From NCBI GenBank assembly GCA_009760855.2, contig WPIO01000051.1, positions 552,001 through 616,000 of the forward strand: a DNA stretch of 64,000 nucleotides. Direction: 5' to 3'. Source of the stretch: Cristatella mucedo (Eukaryota > Bryozoa > Phylactolaemata > Cristatellidae). The notes below the pieces were generated by a model. It saw nothing but the letters and a program-made list of their open reading frames with translations, was not told the origin of the DNA and ran no database searches. Made by a program: the position numbers and the translations under genes. This document shows, one piece after another, positions 39,543 to 51,294 of the stretch. Position 1 is the stretch's first letter, and the number at the start of each line of letters is the position of its first letter.

Positions 39543-39592
39543 AGAGGTACCCCATATTTCAGAGGTACCCCATATTTCAGAGGTACCTCAGA
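39543..39592 (+). repeat. 18-bp tandem repeat, 2.6 units
   Basis: AGAGGTACCCCATATTTC occurs at 39543 and 39561, with a partial third AGAGGTACCTCAG at 39579. It lies at the 3' edge (plus-strand left) of the LINE RT fragment. Confidence 0.9.
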
Positions 39593-40405
39593 TTGTCTCA
39601 GTCCATTCACGTTAATTCTCTGGAATCTCCCACTGAGATGTGATCTGAACCATTAGAGAGCAATGCGAGTGATGCCCAGGCGAGATGAGAGGCGCTCTAG
39701 AAGAACTTTGCGATCGATAATATCAAAAGCTGCCGAAAGATTGAGCAAAAAAAGCAGAGACATTCTACCAATGTCTGCATTCCTCTGTAGGTCGTTGTAC
39801 ACCCTAAGCATTGCTGACTCTGTGGAGTGATTAGGTGTAAAGCCAGACTGGATTTCACTGGTTTGAGATTTCAATATATAAGTTCAGCTGGTCTCCCACG
39901 ACCTGTTCCAGTGTGTTTGATAGGAATGGTAGAAGGTAGACCGGGAGGTAGTTGCTCAAGTTCTCATGGTCCAGGGTCGCATTCTTGAGAAGTCGCCTTA
40001 CTACAGCTTTTTTGAAAGGTTCTGGGAGATGACCTGAGGCTAATGACATAATTATGATGTTAGTTATTCATGGCAGCCACAGTTCAATGCAATGTACGAG
40101 CAGAAAAGTGGGAATTGGGTCTAGAGGACTCGCTCTCTTCTTTGATTGGGATAGGAACTACAGGACGAGATTAATAGGAACCTGTTTAAATGGACACAAT
40201 AAGGAGCAGTCGGTAATCAGGGAACAGCATTTTAGGGGGATGTTGTCGTCACAGGGATGGATTCCCTTATCTTGTCTATCTTCTGCACGAAGAATTGAGA
40301 GAAGCGATCGGCTAGATCATCACAAGAATCAACACGAATTGACAAAGAATCTTGTGTGGCATGTCCATTGGAAGCTTTTCGACTTGCTCGAGTCTTAGTG
40401 ATTAG
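39593..40405 (-). mobile_element. CR1/L2-like LINE, RT N-terminal half
   Basis: Minus strand: KRASPLDPIPTFLL (about 40130), SLASGHLPEPFKKAVVRRLL, NLSNYLPVYLLPFLSN, SEIQSGFTPNHSTESAMLRV, LLFLLNLSAAFDIIDRKVLL (first catalytic Asp region). Covers the EN-RT linker and RT motifs up to the A box, with few stops. It lacks YADD and the tail, so it is a 3'-truncated or rearranged copy. Confidence 0.88.
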
Positions 40406-42945
40406 TCAAGAGGATTTTAATAGATTTTATTTTATTTATAATTTTGTTTAATGTTTCTTAAGCGGATGAGCACTTCTGAGTGGCACCACTCACATTACCA
40501 CCTTTTTGAAGGGCGAATAACAGCGATTAGTGGCAATGGTTGTTGCTTGCTTGTGGCACACAGTACGGGGAATTTGAAGCCTCTTATCACTGCACATTGT
40601 TCTTGCTGAATGTCAGGTCCGGTGATCGAGTCACAAACCCTGCGAAAACTCAGTGGGCAGCGGAAATTGCTTTTATCCGAGTGTTTTTGGGCATGCACAG
40701 TAGTACGTTGACTTAGGAGTGTGTGAACCGCGAGTTTTCAGATATACGAAGTGCCTCTAGGCCGATTTTCCATTTTTGGGTTACGATCCGATAAAAATAC
40801 CCCACCGCGAGTTGCCACAGTGAACTTCACAGTGAACCCTGCAACGTCCATCCAGCATCCTGTGCCACACTCGTTCACCTCAACAAGTTGCAACGGAATT
40901 TCTCTCATTTACACAAGTGCGAGTGCGTGTGTCAGCGAGGCAATGAAGACGGCGAAGGCTGCTTGCATTTATTTGGTCCATTAAGGGTATGGCAGGGAAA
41001 GACGTTGAGCTGCAAGAAGCTACTTGACGACCCGAATGTAACGTCAAGCACAGGCAACTTGGTGCACGCCTGTTTAGAGATAACTGTGGTTGTTGGTTGG
41101 ACAAGATCGCAAGACTCCAGTTTTAAATCCTACTACAGCAGGAACGGCTAAGTACGTACCATACTTTACTTAGGCACTTCCTTCGTGTGAAATTTCTTCA
41201 TAACTGATAAAAATCGGCGCATCCACGTAAATTCCCAGCCAATAAATGCGCGCTTTCCACGTCGCCTACACATTTCTCATACAGTTTTGTCAACATCTGC
41301 TAGTCTTCTGATCTCCACGTTGCACATTAAAAGTATTAAAATACGACTGTAGCTGAAGCGTTCCCTTGTATTGCTTAACAGCAATGTTTGTTAAGTGTAA
41401 GCAGCTTTTTAAAGTAAAACACGAGACAAAAAATTAGCATTTGAATTCTTAAAATGGAAACACTAATTTGACATACGAGTAAATTGAGTTACACCCTCCC
41501 TCGAGGAACTAATTAAACTCGTGAGCTCAGGTACCACTCTATTCGTTAACGGTCCGGTGTGAAAAGATTGTGAGCCCTTGATTCAGGAAGACGGGTATTA
41601 TGATCATAGCAGCAAATGATCCTGAGCTTGCCATACGGCTTCGGTTGACTACTCCTCTCGTTCGAAAATAAGGTTTAAGCTCAGTGAGTTTACCTTTTGC
41701 AAAATGGTGTGAGCCAATAATTATGTACGGGTGTTAAGGCACGTAAAATTAATCGTGTTGAACTTAGCAGGAAGAAGCTGCAGGCACTGCAGCGGCTCCT
41801 ATACAGTATATTTTGATATGGTTGTGCTTGTGCAGTCCTTGTCGCAGGTCAACGATTCGCCCTAAGGCTCGAACGTGCTGGGCAACCAGCTGGGCCGTCA
41901 TGCTGAATATAATTTGCATACATCTGTAAACTGACAATGTCAAAATGCTTTTTCGGCACATGCCAGATACAATTCTGTCTGTAGCAAGTATTCAAAGGGT
42001 TATACGGCTTCTTTTTATATTGCATATGTATCGTGATCCCAAAGGGCCGGAACATGCTATCTGAGGCTTTTTCATGAGAGCTCTCATGCACATGTGCCTG
42101 AATTTTGTGAACGAGCACGAAGCAACCTTGCCTCCCGCGTACACTTAAAATCGTAGCATCTCGCCACTTGATTCGGAACTGGCTAGTGGATTGCAGTTCA
42201 AAAGTGCCTAGGCGGACTGCTGGAGGCCATTTTTATTAGAATGTTCAAGTAAAAAAGTTTGAAATTCGCTTGTAAACTCAGGACACAGCTATTAGCTATT
42301 GGGAATCAAGACTGCTGAATCGTACAGCCTGTTTGGAAATGGAAAGGTAGATCATTTTTCAAAAGTGGACGCCTAGCGTCTGGCTACAATCGCCACGGCA
42401 CATTTGCAGCACATTTTTGGTGAGTAAACCAGTAATGCGGTATTTCATGAGGCTAAATTAAAATCTCATTCATCCGATTATCTTTTTGTTACGATCACAT
42501 TGGATCGTAGCTATGAGTTGGATACAGGAACTGCAGCTGCTGGCCTCAAATCTGAACCAAACTATGGGTCCTATAACATCACTAGTCCGGTTTTTTAATG
42601 CAACAGTCAATCTGTAAGTTGTGGTTTACCAAGCTGTTTCTGTTACAGGAATACTCGCTGACGGCAGAAACCAGCCTTACGACCATAGTGCCACAGGGCC
42701 AAGTATGCTGTAAGGCAGGCTAATGAGGAACGCCGCCCTCCACATACTGCAGACTAGCTTCGATGCCTGCATAATTTAAGAGGCAGCTGTATCTTCGAGC
42801 TGCTCGAAGTCGGACTCTTGGCGGTGCCTCGGTTCCAAAGGAAACCTCGTAGTGTAGAGGCATTTACAACTGATGTTAGAGTATTTTTTCTGCTTTTTTG
42901 GATTCGGGTGAAGGCTGAGTAATGAGCATGAGCACTTGCACAAGC
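40406..42945. other. Intergenic, no gene recognised
   Basis: A locally GC-richer stretch at 40740-41150 has open frames on both strands (a Cys-rich plus-strand frame at 40888-41151 with CECVCQRGNEDGEGC), but no splice-bounded or family-supported exon. Nothing recognised elsewhere. Confidence 0.4.
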
Positions 42946-43222
42946 TTTTAATAATTATTATTATAGGTTTTGTAACTGCTCTTCAGGAACTCAATTCTTT
43001 TCTAGGCACTATACATATGCTGCAAAGAAGCATGATACAATGCATTGCAGTACCATGCTTGATAGTCAACATTACAGTAGTATGCTTGATAGTTAGCTTG
43101 CTTAACACGGTTAGAGGTTACATGCATACTGTGAGAAATATGTAAATATGGTTAGTGGCAGCATGCACACTGTAAGCATGCATAAGCATACAAAGAACGA
43201 ATAACACGAATCCACTCTTCGT
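42946..43222 (-). mobile_element. LINE tail and 3' UTR fragment
   Basis: TAATAATTATTATTATAGG (tail), TTCAGGAACTCAATTC, TTTTCTAGGCACTATACATA, then the GGTTAGAGGTTACATGCATA / GGTTAGTGGCAGCATGCAC 3' UTR pair and CATAAGCATACAAAGAACGA. Same layout as 13386-13640. Confidence 0.8.
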
Positions 43223-44094
43223 TGAGGTTGCAAGTTGAATGTGAGTTTAGGGCTTTGCACAAACGCAGGCCCTGTAAAATGAATCATAGGCTACAATATG
43301 ACTTGAAGCCTCTCTCGGGAATGTGATGGCTTCCTGTAAGCATGCTGAAGTAATCATTCCCCTTAGATCCACGAAGCTCGATTAGCAGCACACAACCACA
43401 CCCGTATAGCTCTATCGAGTCATCTATCAATTTCAGCTGCCTTTGGGACGCTGTCAAAAAGCTTTTCTTGATAAAAAGCCAGTTTTCCAGCAGACTTTTT
43501 TGGACGCCCTTGTTGTATTCAGTCGTCAGATTGCCTAGGTTTACTTGTAGAAGTCAGACTGCGTACTCTTACTTTTACTGCGTACGTTTACTTTTAGAAC
43601 CTGATCTGTAGCCTAAAAAGGAAAGTCTTGACTTGCAGCTTTGTCCTGCTCATCTGTGGCGTCATTTGGGCTCAGGTAATGGGCAGCCATACTAATGAGT
43701 TTCGTTTTTGTTTTGCGAAGGTTGAGCCAAGAGAATTGCTAAACCTTAAAAAGTAAAAAAACCGAGTAGCTGAACATAGTGATCGCGATCAAAGTAAGCT
43801 TCAGCAATTGTCTTTGAGGCACACATATGATATAAACCTAAATTGAGTCCTTCAGAACTTGCATAAATTCTGGCTTTTACTCAGGCGACATTATCAGCTA
43901 GAGACTATTTCAGCTGTCAGCTGTCAGCGAGGTTAGATGCTCTGGCAAAGCCAAGATAGTTGAAGTTGGTGAATTAACGAAAATCTAATAGACTGCTCAA
44001 TTATCATATCATTGTTAATGTTATTGCTTCAATCGTCCGAATTTCTTTGGGCTGCATATTCTGCAACCCTAATTCGGCTCAAAAATTAACTTGG
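43223..44094. other. Intergenic, nothing recognised
   Basis: No coding or repeat signal identified. ACTTTTACTGCGTACGTTTAC-type local duplication at 43568-43597. Confidence 0.45.
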
Positions 44095-44235
44095 TCACCT
44101 TTGATGACTGACGTCTAGGGGACTGCATTTGATGATTGAGGTCTTTGGGTCGAATCCTGAGGGATACTGGATGAGCCTGGATAGAACTTAAGTTGCCCGT
44201 GGTGCTCATTAAATGAAGCTATATATTGTTTTCAC
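44095..44235 (+). mobile_element. Possible SINE-2, diverged
   Basis: Head with TCTTTGGGTCGAATCCTGAG (B-box-like) and tail TGGATAGAACTTAAGTTGCC / CGTGGTGCTCATTAAATGAA, resembling AATAGAGATTAAGTTC..GGGCGCTTTATCAA. Weaker than the other two copies. Confidence 0.45.
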
Positions 44236-44412
44236 TCAACAATGCGACCTATTCTTTTCAGCTTCAAAATATTGAATCACTTAGCATGAAGCATGAACTG
44301 CACTGTACGCTTCGAATGTGTCGGCGAAAAAAGTGGTTTTTATGTGGTCCGTGGCTAGAAAATGTTTACTGTTATTTTTTCGATAATTAAAAGAGATTAG
44401 TTTTTACCAGAA

Positions 44413-44462
44413 GTGTGTGTGTCTGTGTCTGTGTCTGTGTCTGTGTGTGTGCCTGTGTGTGT
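44413..44462. repeat. (GT)n / (GTGTCT)n microsatellite
   Basis: GTGTGTGTCTGTGTCTGTGT repeated, about 50 bases. Confidence 0.9.
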
Positions 44463-45289
44463 TCTGGTGTGCTACATCGCTAGCAGTAGCTGAGGCTACT
44501 GCCGACTCGACGATCGTGCAGTCCGACTCTTGAGGCTACAGATAACTACCTGCTCCTCTTTGGGTCGAATCGTGCACCGCCTGGTGTCGAACCACAGGAC
44601 ATATTTTCCCGTAGGAAGGACGAATTGATGTTCTTCCATCGCTGAATCTCATCGATATTATGCATACGACGTGAAAAGCCATCGCCGTTTCAGGCCACGG
44701 TGGCCGGATCGTAAACCTTGAGTTTTTCTTGACCATGGTGATCACGGGAAAACATTGTATCAGGAAGGTAGGAAATGGCCCTCGGGCCTGCATATCTAAC
44801 TGAAATATTCCTGCGATATGTGTTGTCGCGATTGCCGTATTCCTCTGTCGGCAGCCTATGCTGGCTGTTGCTGATCGTACTCGTGTATTTAGGAAGCAAT
44901 TTTAAAGCACGAGGTTGCATTGGTGTTTGAAAACTTTTCTTAATTTTCACGATGCTTTAATCGCAAGCAGCCTCGTTGTCTGACTCAAATGTGAATAGCT
45001 AGCAGTTTCCAGTAAGCAGGAACTCTCGCTTTGGAATAAGGACTATTATATCACACAAATAGTGATTCTTGTCTCTAAGTTCATGTAAACTGGAATCGCT
45101 TCAATGATAGCCCCGGTCGTGTCGTTTGCTATGCTTTCTAAGGGAAAGAAAAAGGGTTACCTATTCTAATATCTTTAATCGGTTATTTTTTTCAGTCTCG
45201 CCTTTATCTTGGCCAGGAAGCAGAACCCGTTCAACTTCTGAGTCTTCGCTTACCCTGAGTCCACGGTAACACCCACTAGCTGTGGTCAC
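44463..45289. other. Intergenic, nothing recognised
   Basis: Two overlapping minus-strand frames (44536-44793 and 44690-44950) of 85-86 codons have no family features. Confidence 0.4.
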
Positions 45290-45936
45290 GTATGTACAAA
45301 AAGGGCATGACACGTTTTTAACGGAAGGAAGACTTGGATTAGACGCGGGTTTACGTGGAACGGCCAGCCGAACTCGTCGGCTTGGTGACGCCTCGTCGTT
45401 TCTTTGAGTTTTCATAAGCTTAACAAACGGAGTAAAAGCTCTAGGAAAATAGATTTAGTCTTTGAGAGCCCGTTTCTGCGTCTATAGTTTTGCTGATGCT
45501 GTAGTCAGCGGCCATTGATGTAAATGCTAGTCCCCATCTCACGAGCCGCATCAATCCTTCTTTAATCGTACCGCTTCGTCCTAATTTTGTAGGAGCATAG
45601 TAAACTCGGTGAGTTGACAAGATTCCGTACCGCAGATAGATTTGTCTTTTTCCCGGCATCTGCATGACGTAAAAAGTAGAAATCGGCCCGAATCTGCAGC
45701 TTGTTGGCCGGGTAGTCGAACGCATAGCCTCTGCTTGATTAGCATCTCCATCTCTAGTTCTATTCATTTGCGGAAGGCTAATGTAATACTTATCTCTCGC
45801 CCCCTGTGCTTTCCTTTATCAGCTGGTTTTCAGTAGTGATTATACTCAGTAAGAGTAGTCGTCAATGGGGAACGACCAATTAACGCAATTATTATTGGTT
45901 ATGCTACCGAGGTACCATGTAGTTAACTCTAGTCGG
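45290..45936. repeat. Block B, second copy
   Basis: Counterpart of 37250-37889. It ends GTTATGCTACCGAGGTACCA, TGTAGTTAACTCTAGTCGG; the extra ten bases before GTTAACTCTAGTCGG distinguish it from the first copy. It lies 870 bases upstream of the promoter block of the secreted-protein gene, whereas the first copy lies downstream of its promoter block. Confidence 0.8.
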
Positions 45937-46804
45937 CCGTCTGAGCATGATCGGCTACCCGTTGGACGTGAAAACCTGAAAACCTCGAGACGATCGCATA
46001 CCTTTCTCTGAAACTGTGGAGCTTCAGGTGCAGTACTGGCATGCCGGGCTCGAAATTCATCAACTCATTCAGGCTTGGAAAACTTCGAGTGATTGTTCAG
46101 TGACCACTAACACCGTATTCACAAGCTGCCCCTCATTTCTTTACAGGTGCTACTGTCCCCGTGGTCTTAGCCCAAGGATTGGGCAGTTGCCCACAACAAC
46201 CCATGTAGTGGCTTGTATTTCTGCAGCTCTAAATTGAGTATTGTCCGTCGCAAGTAGGCCGGCAGCCCCTTAACCTCTTCTGCCGATATGTAAATAATGC
46301 TGTTTAATCAGTTGCACTTGGACACTTACTTTTTTCTAATAATTGCGTGTTATGGTATACAAAATGCAAAGCTAGTCACTAGGTCGGCGAGGCTAAATTG
46401 ACCCACCTGATGCAGAGTAATACTGAAGGCTTCGTGCCAAAGCCATGTGCCATTTCCAAGGCACATGATTTCTGTCATCGCTCTAATTCTGATACTGATT
46501 TTCTTTAAATGCATAGGAGTACTCCATTGGAGGCAAGTAATAGCCATTGATGGACATCCCTATTTTAATTACCTTAAAGTCCCCGTCATTAATTTGCTAT
46601 AGTCTTAATTTTTTGAATGTAAGGTATGCAAACGTGATTACATTGTTCATTAGGAAGCCTACACTGCTCCTCAGCAGTCAGCCGATGCGGTAGGCGGAGA
46701 CGTCGATGCTGAAGGACGAGCCCTGGGTGAGAAGCGCTTGCTTTGAGGGATAGCACTGTGGGCAGCGATCTGTGGGCAACCGTAAAGACCGTCGTTCTAT
46801 CATA

Positions 46805-47030
46805 TTGCAGCCATACTTTGCGTATATGATTGCTTGGCAAAATGAATCAGACCCACCAGCACGAGCCCACGTACTCTAGGAAATTGTCTAGTTTCCAGAA
46901 ATCCTTCTTCATGACAAATCCTATGCCAGTCTGCTAAGCTCGCTTACCCGTTCTGGCCAAAAGCTATATATAACAAGTCTGTGCAGCCGCATAGCCGGCT
47001 GCTGCTGGAAAACAATCGCTTCGTGCACAG
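46805..47030 (+). promoter_or_regulatory. Promoter and untranslated first exon of the secreted-protein gene
   Basis: The TATA element CTATATATAACAAG (TATA core 46965-46972) is followed about 30 bases on by the likely start near 46995 and a short 5' UTR exon ending CGTGCACAG|GTAAAATC (47030/47031). A short intron ends at one of three AG sites (47108, 47118, 47121) before the ATG at 47133. Conservation of the whole block with 34830-35178 supports its extent. Confidence 0.55.
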
Positions 47031-47132
47031 GTAAAATCTCAAAAGACGCCATTGTGTTTAGCGATTGGATCTGCTTTGCAGTCGTCTGAGCGTATCTTAT
47101 ACTTGTAGCCAGTGATCAGCAGTGCCAGGAAA

Positions 47133-48885
47133 ATGAACGTCTCGACTGCTTACTTTGTGCTGTGCATCTGTGTCCTTAATTGCAATCGGGTAAGTTTCTT
47201 GCGCACCAACTAGGTTTGACTCCATTAGCCACTGTTAATTTTGGAGAATTAGCATGCATGCTAAATTGAGAAAACATGAATGCTGAATATGTACTGACAG
47301 CAATGTTTTCTAGTAAATACAAGACGCATTAAGTTGAAATTCACACTTGAGGCAAAAATCTTTTAGAAACTCTATTCGAGTGGGATTCTGGAGAAGCTAT
47401 AGTGAAATGGAAATAAGCTTGCCGCTGCTATTTGTTGCTTTGTTGCTTTACTTGCTTATTTGTTGCTTTTTATTTGTTGCTACTTGTTCATCTGGATCGT
47501 CTGCCACTCTTTGTGACTGATGGTTAGGCTCTAGGACATGGCAATTTAGCTTTAGTAAAGCTGGTTGCATAGATACAAAGTACAATGCTGCCATATCAGG
47601 CGATCTTGACCCGTAGTTTAAATTTAATTCCCAATGAGATGTGTATTTACATTAGTATCCTTAGCAACCTTAGCATCCTCACTAATTTACATCGTCTCGT
47701 TCAGTTCTAAACGTCTACACACTTTGCATGAAGCAGCCAATTCATTCATAGTAACCTGAAAAAGCATTAGGTAGGTGGTCGGTGGATTGAGCATTAGCTT
47801 GTGTTGTTTTATATGACACAGAGTATAGTTGTATCGCTAGTCGATTGTGCATCCTTTGCAGCAAATGTAAAGCACCTAGAAAGTGACTGAGTTCTCTGAT
47901 GGCGCTTTATCAAGTGTGTTGTTATTATTATTATTATTAGTTAGTATATCGCTAAGAGGAGTCTTTTATACAGCTGAATTACTAAACTTACATTTTGAAA
48001 AAATATTCCCAACTTGTCGGCAGCAAATATTTTGCTAAGCTCGCCTTGGCTCCCCATTGTCGGCTCATTTCAGTGGGCTCACTGGAATTCGTTTGAGCAA
48101 CTGACTTTGGCTGGCTGTCATATGGAAATATATTTACCGTCTGCTAAATTAGCAGTCGCGTACCAATCAAAGTGACAGCTACAACGTAGCTATACGAAGA
48201 CAAAGTGGTGAGCTAGAGCAACGTCGGTAGGAAACTAGCGAGTAATAAAAGCATCAAGTGCAGCCTGCAGTTTGGTCGTCTCAGCACGTTCATCTGTGCT
48301 CAAGGTGCGATCAGAAGGTACAGAAATCGCAAACTTTGGTCTGCGTAAACGAATTTCATTTACTCTGCCTTACCACCTTGGTTCTCAAAACTCGTGAAGC
48401 TCTTTAATAATTTGAGACGGACCAGTGGCTTATCAATCATCACTGCTGCCTTATTCGCATGTGTCGTCCTACTCGTGCCTGCCTGCATGGACAGTAGGTG
48501 AGCTAGGATACAGGGCTTCAAATCGTGTCAGCAGTGAGCGAGCAATGCAAGGGTACGTCAACTTATTCAGACATTCACCAAGGGCATTCATTCTTGTCCT
48601 CGTGGCGTAAATGCACCTGAGTTGCCGAGAGCTCTAGCGTTAAGATATTTTTAGACAGGTGCGACGACAATCGAGGTAAGCATAGCTAGTGCTTTTGCAC
48701 CAGAAAACACTCCAATCAACATTGAAGTACCGCAAACTCTTTCCGATCCACGGCGGCATTTATTTCGCGCACCAAATGACCTCATCTGTTTAACGACTGC
48801 ATTGTTCTGTAGGAAGCCGAAGCAGCTTCTGTAAATTCCTTCGTTATCCCCGACGGAGACATGAACCCAACTGATCTCGCCCTGG
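47133..48885 (+). CDS. Putative secreted protein, first two coding exons (3' part not found)
   Basis: Exon 47133-47189 encodes MNVSTAYFVLCICVLNCNR, a typical signal peptide, and ends at CGG|GTAAGT. Exon 48813-48885 (acceptor TGTTCTGTAG) continues in phase 0 with EAEAASVNSFVIPDGDMNPT and DLAL, and ends G|GTAAGT in phase 1. Small phase-matched exons with strong donors, a TATA promoter and an N-terminal signal peptide suggest a tissue-restricted secreted peptide or extracellular protein. The mature part and any Cys framework lie in later exons that I could not identify before 64000 with confidence; the 50-55 kb transposons may sit in that intron. No family is recognised. Confidence 0.5.
47823..47945 (+). 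mobile_element. LINE tail fragment
   Basis: ATTGTGCATCCTTTGCAGCA, AATGTAAAGCACCTAGAAAG, TGACTGAGTTCTCTGATGGC, GCTTTATCAAGTGTG and (ATT)n. Only the last 120 bases of the element, inside the first coding intron of the secreted-protein model. Confidence 0.85.
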
Positions 48886-49844
48886 GTAAGTACTGTGCTC
48901 TCTTTGCTGACAAAAATACAGGCGATGATCCGATAGCAACAAACAATTATTGTCTACTTTTGCAGAAAATACGAAGGCAGCGAAAAGAATAATTAAGTTT
49001 GAAAATGGGAGAGGTCGCTGGCCTTCACCTTTTTACAAATTTGTGTTAAGCCGAAAATAGCACCGGATGTTTTATTTTGACCACGCCACTAACTAAAAAT
49101 GGCGAAAAACGCATGCCTTCAGCGACCGAAAAAAATGAAACGGCTGCATCGAGTTGAAAGTTGAAAAAAATGTACAATGATCACTGTGTTTTATGAGGAA
49201 AAATCAAAAGTCGTCACTGCAAAAGATCGCCTGTGTAAAAATAAACGTTTCAGAGTTTTACATCCAGATTCCATCTCTCACAACTGCATTATGTTCATCT
49301 GCGATCAGGAGACTTCACTCTCCGAATCTAGGAAGAGGGAAACGGACAGGTGGAATAATAGTCACCACCCAAATTCCGGGGTCTGAATTTTTATATCTAC
49401 CTTTTGATTAAAAAACTATATGCCACCTTCTGCTATCACGCATGAAAAGTCAAAAACCGATTGATGAATTCAGTGAGTAACTTGCCCTTTCATATAATAT
49501 AGCACAAAGACAATCAGATACAAGGTGGGGAACTATTACAAAGCTCTTCTGAAATGTTTCCCGCTGGAGTTATAATTTAAACTTGAATGGACTTAGCGTG
49601 CCACGGCTCACAATTTGCAGTGGCTTTTAGCAGGGCTCAGTTAGTTGAAAGCAGGCATTCTTTTATCGATGAACGACGCCAATTTACTTGAAACGCATTA
49701 GCGGTTCCAAGCAGCCATCTAATTGAATTATTCGTTGTATTCGAATACGTTAATTTAACTGGAGTCTAGACTGGTTTAAAAAATGGTGACCAAAGGGAAG
49801 ATATCGTTCTATAATACGACACCAAGTCAAATGAAAAACACTAG
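48886..49844. other. Intron/intergenic, nothing recognised
   Basis: AT-rich. The 49177-49411 open frames lack family features or strong splice sites. Confidence 0.4.
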
Positions 49845-50018
49845 CTTATTTAGCAACCTCTTTTGTAAAGCAGCAGAAGAGCCTTTACGGCTATCACCTC
49901 CGCTTGCAGCAGCGATAAAGGATCGCCCACCACAGGATTAGAACCCACGACCTCGGGACCTAGGTCGTGAAAAGCAACCGCCTTACCTAGTGTGCGATCA
50001 CGGCTCGTCAATACCCGA
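49845..50018 (-). mobile_element. tRNA-derived SINE-1
   Basis: Minus-strand sequence: GAGCCGTGATCGCACACTAG head, B-box GTGGGTTCTAATCCTGTGG, GGCGATCCTTTATCGCTGCT, AAGGCTCTTCTGCTGCTTTA and AGAGGTTGCTAAATAAGC. The B-box carries one change (TTCTAAT for TTCGAAT). Confidence 0.85.
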
Positions 50019-50164
50019 CACTAGGCAAGAAGCTGCCACACGCGAAGGCAGGACATTTGAGCGGAGGAAGGTCAATCTCGAGTCGCTGCCAGAGCGTCGC
50101 TAAGCTTTCCCAGCCATTCAAGTCGAATTCTCTCCACGATTAAATCAGAAAGTACATTTCTGAA

Positions 50165-50940
50165 GAGTAATGATGTAACTCTTTCTGATTGAAAAAAATT
50201 GTAGCCTTACCGTTTACCAACGAGTAACATATCTCCAGCTGAGCTTCACACAATTAGGCTTCTAGCCTTTAAAGGAAAGACATCGTCAGTGCATTAGCTG
50301 CACATATGAGAAAATGCAGCGGTGGATGCAATTCAAGTTAATCTCCAGAGCAGCTGCCGATTTATTTCAAATTGACCAACTTGGCTGCTTGAAAGACGGC
50401 TCAAATGAATGCTGAAATTCCCCTATTTATACCCTCAAACGTGCTATCTGCCACCTCAGATTGGCAAGCCGAGGTTGCTTCATATATAAAGCAAAGTTGT
50501 ACTTTTTCGCACAAAATGCATTTAGTGTTTCACTTGAACTTGACTGACCAGAGAGATCATGGCGAAGCGTCACTGTCTGCCAAATTTCAACTCTATAACA
50601 CTAATTACGACTGCTAGCTGCATGTGAAATGACGTAGACGAATGAGAAATCCATGGAAAAGAAGTAGCTTTGTTCGGTAGAGGATTGAAACAGCCGTAGA
50701 AAATTACCTTCGCTTGCAAAGAAAGAAATTGGACAAGAAACCTTCACTTTAGCACGTCGGCACAACATTGATTTTTTAATCTTTCTGAAAGTGTGATCGT
50801 TCGCTTGAAAATACACTTAGGCCTTATCGGATGAGGAAATTTTCCAAAGTCTGGTCTAAAATAAACCAAGCCATTTAGCACTCACTGGAAGAAAGTGGTG
50901 TACATTATTGCTCGCTTGTAATAGAGGTCATGTGTGGACA
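50165..50940 (+). repeat. Repeat S, unit 1 (long form)
   Basis: Order of landmarks: GATGTAACTCTTTCTGATTG, ACACAATTAGGCTTCTAGC, CACATATGAGAAAATG, GATGCAATTCAAGTTAATC, TGGCTGCTTGAAAGACGGC, CTATCTGCCACCTCAGA, CATATATAAAGCAAAGTTGT (TATA-like), AATGCATTTAGTGTTTCACT, ACGAATGAGAAATCC, GTCTAAAATAAACCAAGCCA. No coding capacity seen. The class (solo LTR, MITE or satellite-like) is unknown. Confidence 0.8.
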
Positions 50941-50954
50941 ATAAATTAGCTGTC

Positions 50955-51292
50955 CCATTCCTCCGCTTAAAGACAGTTGGCGACAGAAGCTTTAGCTCTG
51001 CAGGTCCCAGACTGTGGAGCTCGCTTCCACAATTCTTACGCAACGACATCTACTCTCCAACTGCCGACTATGGCACATCTTTTTCAGCGGTCCTGAGCTG
51101 ATACTTCTATGCTACTCAACTGCTCTCCTGACTCTGCTATGCTTCCCACTTTCTCTTTGTTGCGTGAGGCGAAGTCTGTTGGCAACCGAATGCGTACCGA
51201 AAGCCGCTTAGGCTGTGAGTGTGCTATACAGAACTCTCCTGCGTAACACTCACATGGTCTTTATGACTTTGTGGAGTTACAGACGGAGATAC
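50955..51292 (+). mobile_element. Second LINE family, C-terminal/3' fragment
   Basis: Near-inverse of 5402-5690. The frame CAGACTGTGGAGCTCGCTTC, CACAATTCTTACGCAACGAC reads GPRLWSSLPQFLRN-like with small shifts, then YSPTADYGTSFSAVLS. It ends at TTACAGACGGAGATACATTT and lies between repeat-S units 1 and 2. Confidence 0.65.
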
Positions 51293-51294
51293 AT

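Noticed and set aside
46016..46237. Candidate exon between block B' and promoter block A'
   Set aside because: Open for 73 codons but with no recognisable protein or splice sites, and upstream of the TATA element.
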